From Pomacea canaliculata (taxonomy: Eukaryota > Mollusca > Gastropoda > Architaenioglossa > Ampullariidae), in contig NC_037592.1 in NCBI RefSeq assembly GCF_003073045.1, positions 16,759,844-16,823,843 on the forward strand: a stretch of DNA of 64,000 nt, in the 5' to 3' direction. Of this stretch, positions 49,814 through 62,507 are shown one piece after another. Numbering within the stretch: the first letter of the stretch is position 1; every line of letters starts with the position of its first letter. Under the pieces are notes generated by a model that was given only the letters and a program-made list of their open reading frames with translations, did no database searches and was not told the DNA's origin. Made by a program: the position numbers and the translations under genes.

Positions 49814-52800
49814 TCACTCATACAGAAACTCTGGCCTTGCAGGGCTGTCCATCCAATCACAATCTTGGTGCAGATGCACCCTCTGGCCTTTAGGAATTGT
49901 TTTGAGCATTCGATCGAGAATGGAACCACCTGCAATAAAATAGAATAATCTGTTGCCATTAAATAGTGCAAATTTTAGTTACGTGAAAAAAGTGCAAGGT
50001 AACATGAGCACAAATAGAACTAACTTTTGAATTCCAGTCATCTGTGTCTTTTTGTATTATCATGCAGCAAATCCTACAACTATTTCTTACACCTTATTAT
50101 CCAAACTTTTCAGATCTGCAGGTAGGTCATGGTTACGGTGATGTTCCCTAGTTCTTGATGTTTAAAGAACTACTTTCAAGTGAAGGCAGTACTAATTGTT
50201 CTTGCAAGACTAGCAGCAAAATAAAAATTATTCCAGCTGGTGATCTTTAAATCTGTAATGTCACACCTGTAAAGCAGCAGAAACAGTGTAACTGCCTTAT
50301 GCTTAAAGTGGAATGTCAGAGAAGTTATGAACACTTAACCACAGCCAAAGGATTTTTACCATGGATCTGAGGGATCATTGTTAAGCATAAATGATTTGAT
50401 AGCATCATACAGTTTTGGCAGTTATGGAACTTACTGTTTAGTCTGGAGAAGACATAGCTGTAAAATGGATTATCTCTGATAGGAACAAAGCTGACACACA
50501 TGTAAGAGTCTTTATCTGCTGTTGGATATCCAGATGACCTGAAACAGTGGAAATTAAACATATCTCCTAATTTAAAATAAAGATTTCTGCTCACATCTCA
50601 GCTGCTGTGGATACATTATATTTGACCTGTAAAGGAGAAGACTAAAACCAGATCTGAAGCCTAGTTCATACAATATAGTTATGTGTCAGGAAAAATGTGC
50701 TGTATTACAGTATTTCTAAACTGTTAAAAATACACTAACTGTTCAGCACTGTGGCAAAGACAACACATCTCCAAGATGCTTAACTCTTTTTTAAAGTTTT
50801 TTTAAAAAAAATTAACCACTCCAATTCTACAGTACTGTCCCTTTCAGGCAGCAGGTACCATACTTAGAAATGTATATCAACATGTACAGCACAGCTCAAT
50901 GGATTGTCATTAATTTAAATTTGTTGTGAAATTTGTTTAAATTAAAAAGTTATGCTATGAAACACAAATACATGTCAGTGTCTTTTTTTTAACCTTTCAT
51001 GTCAGTTTAGTATTATGAATGGTGCGGGGCAGGGGAGAGTTGAAAAAGTGTAGGTATAGTTCATAACTTTATTAAACAGTTATCTTATAAATAAATCATT
51101 TTGTGTGTGTGTGTGTGCGCTCGCACCTTTGAAACCTGTGCAACTCCATGTCAGATTTTCCAGGAATATTAACATTTTGTTGGTTTTTTTTTTAATTTCA
51201 AAGCCTAATTGATGTAAAACACAGTAGGGGTGCCAGCATAAGCAGGTACTTAAATATAGCAGATAAATTATATTAGCACCAGTCAAGAGTATTAAAATAA
51301 GAAGCCAATACTGTATAAGATAAATGTTTGGTGGTAGAGAACATAGTGGAATCAAATTGCAAGGTGATTTCTATATGCCTTTCCCATTATCAAGGCAGGT
51401 TCAAAGCACTTTACAAAACTAAGACACAATAATATTAACTGCTAGGGGTACAGTTCCCATTGCTTGTCACCTTGCGGAACCAGAAGATGAAATGTGGGCG
51501 AACAGATATTAATTTTAATGCCGTTGGAAGTCTGGAGTAAGGATAAATGTCTGTCATGAGTTGCGGTTGGCATACATTGCTCCTGAGAATATTTTGTTTT
51601 TACTTTCTTTGTCCTAATATGTCAGCATTAGAAATAAAACAATACCATGCAGAAAAAAATTCCGACCATGGAGAAGAAATGCAGATGTCATAATCTGGGA
51701 GGGAGGGGGAACGACTGATGCAGTTGTTCCCCCTTTGTCGAACACAAGCTGCCAGCGGAGGGAACCTCCCCGAATATATGTGTTTATAATTTTGTTACAC
51801 CTGACACCGCGCATGAAGAAGCTAGACTGAAAAGAAGCAATAGATTGAAAGTTGACAATAAAAAAAAAAAATTAGACTGAAGAGTTAGCAGCAGAAATAA
51901 ATGTAGATGAAGACCCTGGCGCTCCAATCATCATTTTCATATTTTAATGCACTGCACTTTATACCTGATGGTTGTTTAGTAATTGTCATGCTGGTTTTCA
52001 ACAGATGTTTGTTTTTATGATTGTTTTACATCCAGCTTTTCTGTGCCCAATGTTCCTTATCCACTTTTCCACAATATCTTTGATTTTATCTCATTTTAAT
52101 TCACCTCGGGTGTTGTTAAATGTGTTGCGTGGAGCTTTGCATGAGCTGGGTGATATTCTAGTCAAGTGTTATTATTAGTAGTAGTATGAATGAATGAAAA
52201 CACGTGAATTGTTAATAAAATATTTAAATATCTTCAAGTTTTCAACAAACTGCATGTGAAAATAAGTGCGAGAAAGCGTGCGTGGGACAGGAATTATTGT
52301 CATCATCATTCTTTGGTGACACCGCGTGAAAAGTATCACAGAGAAAATTAAGGGACATCGGCTGTCTACAAAAAGACCAGTCTGAGAGAGAAAATCAGCT
52401 GATGTCTTCCTGCATGTAACTGGGTGCTAAGATGGCATTGCCCTATAGCAGCTGATGTCTATATAGGTGGAATGTTCACAATGGTTCACCCAGTCTTCTC
52501 AGCAACTAGTTTAACATGCATTGATGCATACTTATATCAACATGTTCATCTGTGACTAGCTGGCTTGAGCTATGATGGATTATTGGATTTACATCTGCTG
52601 AATAGGCCTAGATAGGCCTAGTGTAGTGTAAATTCTTCTTTAATGATTAGGTAAAGCTCAGTGCTAGACACTATTTCCCCCCAAATATTTGAGTGAATAC
52701 ACACCTTCAACATAAACACCTACAAATATCACCATGCACAGAAAGAGGTCAACACACATGCCTAATTAGCATATGCTCCCATGTCTCCCATTAAGGTCTT

Positions 52801-53252
52801 CAGAAAAGCTATCCATGTACAATCCTAACGTCTGTGTTGTTGACTTCTTTGTACATGGGGATGTTTGTAGGCGTATATTTTGAGAATGCAAAGGCGGTAT
52901 TCATCCAGATTTGAGGAAACAGCGTTTCATTGAGCTTTCGTCAAATCACTCAAAAAGAAACCCACACAAGTCCTTTAAATTCTAGAAGCCACAAGACCCC
53001 ACGACACATCTAGTCACGGACAGACAGGACAATATAAGTACTTGGAGTTTTCAGCTGCGGAACACGTGACAAATCACGTCACTCACCTGACCACGTAGTA
53101 GTTGCTGTCCCTAGCGTAACACGAGAAGACGATGCTGCGGCCGTTGAGGAGGATGAGGGTCATGTTGTTTCCGTCGATGACGAGGCGCCGTGCGTGCAGG
53201 TAGGTGAAGTTCCAGGACTTGTTTAGCTTCTTGGGAAACTTGCATCCGGGAG
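49814..53252 (-). CDS. Module 2 and stop (exons 53252-53087, 50538-50435, 49929-49814)
   Basis: The second module aligns with the first exon by exon: GCKFPKKLNKSW, LLNGRSIVFSC, YYVVRSSGY, YMCVSF, NPFYSYVFSRL and QDCDW. Exon lengths are close (166/160, 104/101, 116/129) and phases identical. The protein ends ARPEFLYE with TGA at 49816-49814. The 2.55-kb intron 50539-53086 shows no coding sequence. Confidence 0.85.
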
Positions 53253-56200
53253 CTGCGGCACGTGGCACGCGGCATCAGACAATTGAAAGCTGGACGTGAG
53301 TGACAGATGATCTGGAATGTAACTAGTGACGTACTCATCAAATTGTTGCCACTATAGTGTGGTAGTGATGGTAGTGGTGGTGGATGAGCAAATTTTGTTT
53401 TGTCCTTCAGTGAGCAGTTGGGTTGCTAACGCCCTTAACGCAAGAGGTGGCAGCACTCGCTTATGTCAGCGACACATGGGAGGATTAAAGACCCACTCGC
53501 TTTAAGTAGCAGGTCCCACCTTGTGGCACATATATATTCAAACGCAAATGAAAGTTTTAAGTAAAGTGCTCCAGGTCATAATCATGGACCATTGGGTATG
53601 ATGTTTTGAAACTACAATGTAGTAGGAAAACGGGAGATACAAACAAAAACAATTTTTCAGAAAGAAGTAGTGTTCACTCACTAGCCCGATGTATGAAGGC
53701 ATATTGCTGTCGCTCCTCTGGACCCACGAAGTCGCAGGTGGTGTTAATGGACACTTCAGTGCCGTGTGGAAACAACTGTGGACTCATGATATGGGACCCG
53801 ATGCCTTCAGCTGCACAGACAGGTAAACGCGCGAACCCCGAGTAAAACCTGTTAGTCAATAATTCCGACTTTAGTGAAACATCTTTACTTCAAACCCAGA
53901 TTTGCCGTTACGCTGAACACACTTATCAGAAGAAAATTAAAAAGAAATATTCAAATCACCAGAGTACCAGACAATTCAGGATATAGTATAATTCGCAACT
54001 CAGTTCCATAATTTCTGTCTCTTTCAAAGGTAAACATTTAAATTTTCACGAAGAAAACTTTACTGTGCAATTTTAGTCATTCTTATTAGTTGAGATTAGT
54101 CAGCCTGTACCCCAAGCTCTTCTTATCGTGAGAAGGTTCTGCTTGATTGTGCTCGTGCGTGTGTGTGGTTGCCCAAAGCTTGGAATACAGAGAGAATCAA
54201 GGCGGGAGACGGAATCTGAATCAGCATCATTGTTCGCTCCCCCATTTAGGACGACTCTTAAGCTGCACTAGAGGCTCACTCACTCATGAGTCGGATGGCG
54301 CTGTACTCGGCATATGGATGGTCGGCAACATAACTGAAGCCCACACACAGCACAGCGTCCTGGCCAGGCTTGTAATTGGACTTTCTGGTAGAAGCATAAT
54401 GACAACAAAGATGTTAACTGCAATTAGATGCGGGGCAGTTTCCTTCCTATACACAATATTTCTATAGATGCAGTCGAAGTGTTTTCAAGGCTTGTAAAAC
54501 AATTTTCTCAGACTTACTAAGCTTTGTTTAGCTCTTTAAATTAATTGAAATCACTTTACGTCCTTACGTGGAGATGGTGACACGGCGAAGCTAAACCTCT
54601 TTGACATATTCATTCCTTCCCATTCCACTCATACACACAAAGAGTTTACTATACTTCGTACCTGATCAGGTAGATGTTGCCGATGTTCTGCACACAGCTG
54701 AAGCGTACTCGGATTGGGCCGTTGCGAAAGATGAGAGATTTGCGACGGATGCGGATGTACGGACGTCGGCCCTGGTGGAGAAACCGCCACTTGTCTCGAA
54801 GGAGCACCTGTGTCTGGCAACCTGTGAAATGAGAGGATTGGGAATGGAAATGCCGATGTGTCGTCTGTCGCTTGTGCGCTGACCTCTGTTCCCGAGGACA
54901 GTGCGAGAAAACCAAGGTATTTGCGATCCTACACATACGTGTACATACATGTACCTAATCTCAGTGCCGATCTGTGGACAGATTTTGAGAAGCTACAACG
55001 ACGTTAAACGTCTTTTGTGAGTGCTGAAGAATTATATGTATATATGTATGTTATGTCCACAGAAAGCTTGAGAGAGGGAGGTCATCCAAACAGAGAAGGC
55101 ACTGAATGACACTCATCTCGCAGGATGTATGTAACACGGTAGTTTTACCTCCGAACCCTAGCTACGGATCATTGGGGATGGCGGGAAGCGAGGAACTATG
55201 GGATAGCTAGAGACATCCCACCAATGCCACCATTGCATCTGCTTGCGGCATGAGGTCCTCTCTTTATCTCGAGTCCATACCTGAATCTTCTAGAAGAATT
55301 ATTTCAGAAAAAAAGCAGGAATAAAAATTAAAAAAATTCTAATATACCAAATTTTTCTTACACCAGACATGCATCATCGGTGTCTGCTACGACGGTGGGG
55401 CAGTGAAGTAAAGACACGATAGCGTAAAACCGTTTTCATTTGTCGTTAAATTATGGAGGAAAACTCCATGTCAACTCATCGAAGTGTTTTGTGGGTAACT
55501 CCTTCAGCCATTTTAAAATCGAAGATCAAATATGTATAGGCGTTTTGAAAGCTACAACAGAGCATAAATGAAAACTAATCAGTCAAGCGCTTACATTTTA
55601 TTCTCGCACTGACCCTTTAATGAGACTGCCGTTCCATAAGCTACCCTCGTAGATCGAATGGCTGGATAAAAAGAAACCTTTTTTTTTACAAACTGCAGTT
55701 TTCTCCGTGCTAATGATAATGTACACGGCAGACGAAAAGGCCCAACAGACCAACATACTTAGCAAATCCGTACAAGTTGCATGATACAGGAAGACAATAA
55801 TTATTTTATTTATAATTAATATACACGAGCAGCTTTTTATGGCGAGGGATTACAATTTATTCTTGGAAGAGACCTTGGTGGTAGTATGGAGGGTGGGGAA
55901 AATATTTTTCAGTTCACATTCGTAGTGTCACGTGAAACTAAACGCAATTAGCGACTGGCTTGCCATGAAGCGTATAAGCGAAAACGATGGCGGAATGTGA
56001 CGGCACGTGCGGCTGGAGAACGTGCCGCGTGCCGCCCTTGCAGCAGAGCCCAGCATCACGTGTCACCTGGCCCGGCCGATTACCTCCTCCCCGTGTGTGT
56101 GTGGTGGTGCTGTTTGGTGTTGTGGTGCTGCGGTATTCACTCGCCTCTCGCTCTTTGCATCTCCCCCTCCCCCACTGTCCGTGCTCTTGCCGAGATTTAC

Positions 56201-58347
56201 GACCTCATCCGTGGGCCGCGCGGATTTCTAATTTGATCCAGTCATTTCTGAGACTGGTGTACGCGTGGATGTCAAGAGGTCATCTGGGCTCTCTAAGTAC
56301 GATTGATGCTTATGCCTAAAGCGTTCGATTTTTCGTCTTCTGTAACTTAGCAACGAGTATCTTCCTGTTCAGGTCACTGGACCCGCCCACCCGCGCGCTG
56401 CCCACAAATCCGCCACAACGCCAAAAGGTCTCCGAGTGCAAAAGCGAACTCCAAAAGTGTCCTGACCCTCGCGGTCTGTGTCGATGGGAGTCAAGGGGGG
56501 GAGGAGGAGGAACTCATCGACGAAACGCGCTGATGTTTTTAACTGGCGTCCCGGGTGTTTATCACCATGGTAACGCCATCTGAAATAGGTTCACCTGCTG
56601 AGTGATGAGGGATTCAGCAGGCTGTGGAAGGGTAGAGTTTCAGTCATGGATAGCGGCGCGCACCCGATCGAAACGCTAATCCACCCAGTGATTGGAAAGT
56701 CAATGGCAGCAATCGTCGGAAGTCTCTCCGAGCTCACCGCCCGCGGAAGACGAACAAATTCCGCAGACTTGAACGAGACACGACTTCCGCGCCCCTTTGC
56801 TCCGGATCCTCTCCCTCCAAACACCTCCTTTACCAAGTGTTGCTTGTCTTCTTCCTCCATTCTATGGATCTGTTTTCAACATCACGATCTTTATCTCTCC
56901 TACAGTCTGGTCAAATGTACAGACCCATTAATAAAACCCTTGCTGGTCAACAACGACAGAAACAGCTTATTGTGAAAAATAATCAGAAGTCAACAATATA
57001 AAAAGAAGCTATGTAGTAGCTTTCAAGACGAGGAAGGTAACACTAAAAAGCAAACTTAAACCTTTGCAAAAATATAGCCTGAAAAAATCTCTTCCTAGCT
57101 TATTACTAAACAGTTACATTCCTCGTGCCAGTAACTAATTTTTGTAAATAATCTTCGGGAATTTTTTCACAAATTTTGATGATTGCATTTTTAAAGTATT
57201 TATTGATCTGAAACTGATGAGTGCTGAACATCTGTATACCATATACCTCCAAATGTTTTCTGTTGAGTTAGGATCTGATGTTTCTACTGACCAATTTATA
57301 AATCCGATATTCTGTTCTTTTGGCTGTTTACTTTTAGTGGATCTTGGTAAGTGTAAGAAGAGAAAATGCATGCAGTCCTCCATCAACAAATGAAAAACAG
57401 TGATAAAGAAAAATACTCTGATATTTTCCCAAGTTTTGTTTTCCCGAGAGCAGTATAGTTTCCGTCTGACCAAGTCTCGTTCACTTGCTAGCAATACAAT
57501 TAAAATACCATTAAAGTACCACCCTAACTCCGGACATAGACATTATAGACCACTATTTGCTCTCTAACTACATCCACAGAGTGTCAGATTAAATTACTGG
57601 AAAAACACAGATTGCTCTGAATTTTAAGACCTTCATAAACTCTATTTCATGTCATAGGAAAAAATGTCCGATGATGTCGCAGAAAGAGTGCAAGCCACGC
57701 AAGGTGAGTTTCAGGATCTGTGACTAAAAGCAGTACATGTCATCAATGTTTATCGCAATTTAAAATGTCATCTTCTAACATCTCATACATGACAACTTTA
57801 TCGATTTCTCCTTGTTCCAGATCTCTTTCCTATTCCCAGACATGAGAAAATAATGTTTAGTTAATGATTAAAGCATTCAAGAATTATTCGCGTTCTCAGA
57901 ATATGTTAAAAGCTGACGAATCCAAGACTGTGAAAACATTCTTGTCACGCCATGTCACATGATGACTGATATTAAAGACTCTTAGTTCTAAAGAAAGTTT
58001 TGTCTGAAATGTCTAGTATGGTGTGGGTTTTTTTCCTAATAACTAGGTAAAGCTCAGTACAAAATACTATTTTACCGAATCTGGTTGACTTCCCTCTCCT
58101 TGCTATTCCTAATATATTCGCCTATTAAAAATAATCATGGTCTACATCTTAGTTTGGACAAAGGTAATGAATACATACCCAACAATACAGCAGAAGTAAA
58201 GCAGACATATACCACACAATACAACAGAAGTAAAGGACATACACCACACAATACAGCAGAAGACACCTACTCACCACTTACACTGTCTTCATTGGCGAGA
58301 GATGCGTTGCAGACGAAGCCTAGTGTTAGCAGTACACTCCACCGCAT
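49814..58347 (-). CDS. Secreted two-module cysteine protein, unnamed (7 exons, about 282 aa)
   Basis: Exons on the minus strand are 58347-58275, 54821-54662, 54384-54284, 53810-53682, 53252-53087, 50538-50435 and 49929-49814. They sum to 849 nt, a complete frame from ATG to TGA. All six junctions join in phase (1, 2, 1, 1, 2, 1), with consensus GTGAGT, GTACGA or GTAAGT donors. The product has an N-terminal signal peptide, two homologous modules of about 130 and 125 residues, and no second hydrophobic segment, so it should be secreted. Each module has four aligned cysteines: GC(Q/K)..., (R/V)FSC, (M/L)CV.F and (T/D)CD(F/W). I do not recognise a named gene. The spacing is reminiscent of uncharacterised extracellular domains (the DUF7042-DUF7045 kind) frequent in molluscs and arthropods, which is tentative. 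It is convergent with the MAM gene; the stops are about 750 bases apart. Confidence 0.85.
51102..51118. repeat. GT microsatellite
   Basis: (TG)8 in the large intron of the minus-strand gene. Confidence 0.8.
51365..51425. repeat. Candidate dispersed repeat (AAAGCACTTTACAAA type)
   Basis: See 11871-11935. The core CAAAGCACTTTACAAAAC follows a CTATATGCCTTTCC start. It lies in the 2.5-kb intron of the minus-strand gene. Confidence 0.3.
52637..52680. repeat. Dispersed repeat copy A
   Basis: A 36-base segment including TAGGTAAAGCTCAGT and ACTATTT recurs at 58035-58078 with about seven mismatches. It is probably part of a dispersed element. Both copies lie in introns of the minus-strand gene. Confidence 0.5.
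53682..54821 (-). CDS. Module 1 (exons 54821-54662, 54384-54284, 53810-53682)
   Basis: Three exons form the first module. It opens GCQTQVLLRDKW, has an arginine-rich stretch (RRPYIRIRRK), then VRFSC, YLIRKSNY, AVLCVGF, HPYAEYSAIRL and TTCDF. Exon phases are 1-2, 2-1 and 1-1, so the block is symmetric and can be duplicated without breaking the frame. A short spacer (VGPEERQQYAF) leads to module 2. Confidence 0.85.
58035..58078. repeat. Dispersed repeat copy B
   Basis: Second copy of the TAGGTAAAGCTCAGT element described at 52637-52680, in the same orientation. Confidence 0.5.
58166..58262. repeat. Three-copy tandem repeat of about 32 bp beside signal-peptide exon
   Basis: Three imperfect copies share ACAATACAGCAGAAGTAAAG, with ACCACA or ACCCA before the core. 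The array ends about a dozen bases from the donor of exon 1 of the minus-strand gene (58274), so it forms the start of that gene's first intron. Confidence 0.7.
58275..58347 (-). CDS. Exon 1 of the two-module protein: signal peptide
   Basis: The exon reads MRWSVLLTLGFVC then NASLANEDSVS. A short basic start, a hydrophobic core and small residues (ASLA) before NED fit a cleavable signal peptide. The donor G|GTGAGT at 58274 gives phase 1 and fits exon 2. A competing GTAAGT six bases upstream would give the wrong phase. The ATG follows AAG. Upstream untranslated exons are not identifiable. Confidence 0.78.
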
Positions 58348-59826
58348 CTTAAACAGACCACAAAACCGACAGAAAGTTGTTGTACAATGTCATGAAATCA
58401 GACACAAGAATTGTTTCATACACATTCTGACACTTCAGCAAGCCAATTTCAGAACCATCTACATCTGTAAGTTTTACCTCCACCGTCTACCTGCTGTAGG
58501 TAGACTCCAAAGCTTTCTCCACCAGCATGGTATCATGTGTGACTCAGATAAAACGAACTCACCAGGGCTTACAGCTACAGATTGCAGACCTATCCATCAA
58601 CACACAAAACACTGGTTTTTGTCACTGGGTCTTGGTTTGGGAATCCCTGTTGGTCTATCTAAATACTTAGAAAGGAGGCTAAACTATTCCGGGAAAGGTT
58701 CTCTTCATGTTTTACAAGAAAACGTCCACGCCATTTTTGTTAATCTCTCGATATATATATTACTGTAACTTTTTTTTTTTTGGCTTCGAGACAAATGAAA
58801 ATGACTGAAAAATATCCCAAGAGGCTTTGCGTGTTAGGGCATCATTTATACGATGTTTTGCGAGTTGGAGGTATGTTTGGAATATCCGATAATACTTTAT
58901 TTTGAGGTGGGTCACTTCGACATTGCTTACACAGTTCGCGCAGGTGTACCTCCCCCTGAAAGTGTTTCACGAATCCTAAAAACTTTTTTAACATGACTTT
59001 TCTTCTTTATCTTCTGTCTGCATCTTCTCTCCTCACCTGTTGCGAGAACAGAACGAGAAAACGATTCTTCGCAGAGCCCACTGGAATAAGCTTTTTAAAA
59101 AGAAAAAAAAAAAAAAAAACAAGAAAGGGACAATCTTCTTGCAGAAGAAATTTACTGCTCTCCTAGGAGGGAGAATCGATCAAATACTTATCTTGGCGAG
59201 AGCTGAATTCGGGTTTCGTGGTTTTAATGTAGCCCCACTAGTGTGCCACCAGCCTGGATGTAACAAATGACTTTCTGCGGGTTTGTAGCTGTTGTAGTTT
59301 GCTCAGGACGTTTACAGTCTGGCGGTGGAATTGAACAAGCATTGCATGTTGTCACAGCTGAGTCTGCGGACCTATTTCCTATTTTTCTAAAGATTATTCT
59401 GCTTGTAGACTAGCTTAGATAGGGACAAGGTAGCCAAAACACAGAATCAGACTACACTTCTTTTTGTAAAGTGGAGGCTTGGGTCCATGCAGCGGGTGTT
59501 TGTGTGCCTGCGTTTGCGTATTTCCCTAAGGGTAATCACCTGGAAAGTGCAGTCTAGTGAAACAAACTAATTTAAAATGTCGAGTACACTGTTCGGCACT
59601 CTGTCTTCTGTCACTGAGTAGAAAAGATAAGGAGAAAAAAAGTTTATTTGTTTGATTTCCAGCAATCTCTACAATGCTACAACTTCTTAGTACTGTCGTT
59701 TATCTACGAGGTGAACTGTAAGGCGGGAAATCTTGTCTAGTCATCATTCTTCTGTCGTAGATATAAATATATGACAGTGTAGTCAATGATGTATTTTATT
59801 GTTTTGTGTCTGTGTTTTGCGCACGA

Positions 59827-59861
59827 GTGTGTGCATGTGTACATGTGTGTGTGTGTGCAGA
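59827..59861. repeat. GT microsatellite
   Basis: Impure GTGTGCATGTGTACATG repeat passing into (GT)n, in the gene-poor right part of the window. Confidence 0.8.
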
Positions 59862-60074
59862 GATTTGCTAAGTCTAAGCCCCTTCCGCCAACTACCCATC
59901 CCCAGCACACACACACGCACACAGAGGAAGGGAGGACATGGGAGGATGTATGGAGAAAGACGGGGAAGATAAAGAAATGGTGGATGCTTGGCGTGTAAAG
60001 AAGCAAATCAGACCTGATAAGTATGAGGTTTGGTCCTGAAGACTGTTGCCCTCATGTAAGGACCACATCCCAAA

Positions 60075-60320
60075 TTGGAGCACTATAGTCTGAATGCTCA
60101 TCTTGAGAAGATAGGTATTGCAGGTTCAACTCAGTGTGAGTGTAGCCTTTCAGATTTTCAAAAACAAATCTCTCAGAATGACCCTCCCTACAAGGCAAAG
60201 CGCCAGGAATTGAGGAGAGGGAGGAGACTTTCACACCAACTGTGGGTGACAGGAGACGAGCTCTGCCGTACTACTAACATTGCGGCATCAGCAAGAGGAC
60301 CTGACCGCGAAGTCCTCAAA
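60075..60320 (+). pseudogene. Decayed LINE fragment (C-terminal part of an ORF2-type reverse transcriptase)
   Basis: The frame reads EHYSLNAHLEKIG, QCECS, YKAKRQEL, QLWVTGDELCRTT. This matches the Cys-containing segment and LW..DELRRTT tail that follow the reverse transcriptase in several LINE families. The usual CP or HIL core is disrupted, so the copy is degenerate. No 5' part is seen in the window. Confidence 0.6.
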
Positions 60321-62245
60321 CACGAAAGAAGATTGATGAAGCTAGGAGTCGCATGGATATGTAAACTTCATGACAGTCTACTCTACATCCAACACTAAAA
60401 TAGTAGCCTGGCGCTTCATCACAGACAGCTTTAATGAGGCTGCTTGTCTTTGCCGAGGACAAGACATATCTGTAGATTAACGATCCGCTAACGATCCCTA
60501 ATGGTGCGTTGCTAGATAGCTACAATCTATAATTACCGGTACATCTGCAAAAGCTATCGGATAAGACAGCGATAAAAATTCTGAAATGACGACAAGAAAA
60601 AAAAAGAAAAGAAAAGAGAAGAAACGTAGTTTGGAAATGGATCGGCATGAGGACCGCAACGTATGATAAAAACTCATCTTGCGCACGCGCACACTATGAC
60701 CAGCAGATGAAAGCACCAATCATACTAATGATGCACAATTTGAGCATGTAAGTGGTAATGTTATTTGTGTTGCTAATTTTGAATATAGAAACTGAAGTTA
60801 GTGTTTATTTAGAAAACACAGGATTTCGATAAAACTGGACGCCATAGTAAATATTCAACAACATTCCACCTCAAGAAGCCTGCTCATAAAGAATTATTTT
60901 CGTGCAAATTATTTTCTACTCAAGAAATTTGGTTACGACTTTTACACCAGATGGGAAGTGCATTGCCGTAAAAAAATTTAATTTTATATAAAGTAGAATT
61001 CAGGACCAATTACACTATAATAATAACACGATGATTAATGACCGACTGCTTATTACGGTATCAATCTTAAAGACCTACTTGATTGGTCCGAGTTATAAAT
61101 AAATTTTGGTGGGTAGAGATAATATAAATATATTCTGTAAATTTAATGCCTAAAACAGGGCTTATTTATTATCTAATTTCAAGGTTGGAGATATACATAT
61201 ATAGTCAGTAAGTCCTGCAAAAGCTCACTCCCGCGCGCTAGTAACGTGCGGACGTCACATCCGGTGGCATCCGATGACAGTAATTTCAGTAAACATAAAA
61301 TGACAAGAAGGTGGAGCAATACATCGGATTTATCAGATCTTCATTCATCGTGCAGCTACTCTGTTTATATTCAAGACACCAATAAGCAACATGAAAGGAA
61401 TCTTTTGAACGTGATATGTATCACCAATCGGGTAGGTCTTTAAACTGAGGTTTCTTTTTCTTTCTTTTCCGTTCTCTCTCTCTCTCTCACGCACACACAT
61501 TTTTAACAGATGTCCTGAATGCAGATTGAAACGAAAAGACTCAACATAAATAACCCGAAATTTCTGCGAGCAGAGTGCTCCTTGTAATGTCTATACAGCA
61601 AATTTACCTAAATCAACAAACACTGACAAACCGTCAAAACCGCCGGCTGGAGCGATGCCAGCCTCCATGGATTTAATTTGAAGTGACGGGGGGAAAGAAG
61701 CGAGGAGATTAAACAAGAGGCGAAATTAGCTATGAGATTGACGACCAGGCACCAGGAGGGGGAGGGAAAGCTGCCAGTTTTATTGACCACCGAGGACTAA
61801 GGAAACTGCCGAAGGGAGGTCAGTGTAGACAAAGTGGCTGCTAAAGTTCAAAGGTCCTTATGAAACTGGCGGACAGTTCTTACCCTTTGATAAAGCCGCA
61901 ACCAGCGCTTCGGGTCAGCCACTAACTGCCCATTGGAATTTTTTTTTCTGTCAGGGCGGCTGATGAAATTAATAAATCTAGGCGAACTTTGGACGTGTGC
62001 ATGCTAATAATAAGTCAGCGCAAAGAGGCATCTGAAGATGGGATGGTGGGATGAATAAAGCAGATGATGAAGAGGGAGGGTAGGAAACTCCTGCCAGTTT
62101 TTTTTTCCCAGCTTTCGTATTCTGCAATTGCATAATGAGGTCTACTTTTCTGTGCAAAGCAGCCAGCAGCAGCTTTCTTTCTGTATCGTCTTTCATTTGA
62201 CATGTCTTGACATTTTAAAAAAACCTGTTCAAGCCTCCTTGCTAC

Positions 62246-62274
62246 AAAAAAATAAATAAATAAATAAAAATAAA
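62246..62274. repeat. A-rich (AAAT)n microsatellite
   Basis: Poly-A followed by about five AAAT units, of the kind left by a retroelement tail. No element body was recognised beside it. Confidence 0.75.
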
Positions 62275-62507
62275 GTTTCCAAAGAAATGAGAAGAACTAC
62301 AAGTCACGAGTGATCAGTTATTGTTACTGAGTGATGTGATTATCTACCAGAGGGTACCCAACTGCTTTGTAGCACCGTGTAGGGTTACTTTATCTGCAAC
62401 TAGTGAAGTGAAGACCATTCTCAAACTGAATGATCTTAGTTCTCAGTATTTTAAGATCATGGCATGTGTTTTGTGTCCTGCCTTTTTTTTTTCCTAGACA
62501 AGTACTC

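Larger units (their letters stand above)
54822..58274 (-). other. First intron of the minus-strand gene (3.45 kb)
   Basis: Contains GC- and CpG-rich patches at about 55985-56240 and 56360-56830, unlike the AT-rich surroundings. It also holds dispersed repeat copy B and the 32-bp tandem repeat at its start. No exon of either strand is supported. The CpG patches could be regulatory. Confidence 0.45.

Noticed and set aside
53390..53520. GC-richer patch in an intron of the minus-strand gene that might be a SINE
   Set aside because: No convincing box A and box B pair at a suitable distance.
56646..56975. 109-codon plus-strand frame and an 89-codon minus-strand frame in a CpG-rich patch
   Set aside because: No domain, no supporting splice sites in a consistent phase; long frames are expected in GC-rich sequence with few stop codons.
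57661..57709. ATG frame flanked by an AG and a GTGAGT, looking like a small plus-strand exon
   Set aside because: Only 16 codons, no partner exons in phase, and it lies within an intron of the minus-strand gene.
58085..58768. 227-codon open frame on the plus strand
   Set aside because: It crosses the tandem repeat and lies antisense to the signal-peptide exon. The translation is low in complexity and resembles no family.
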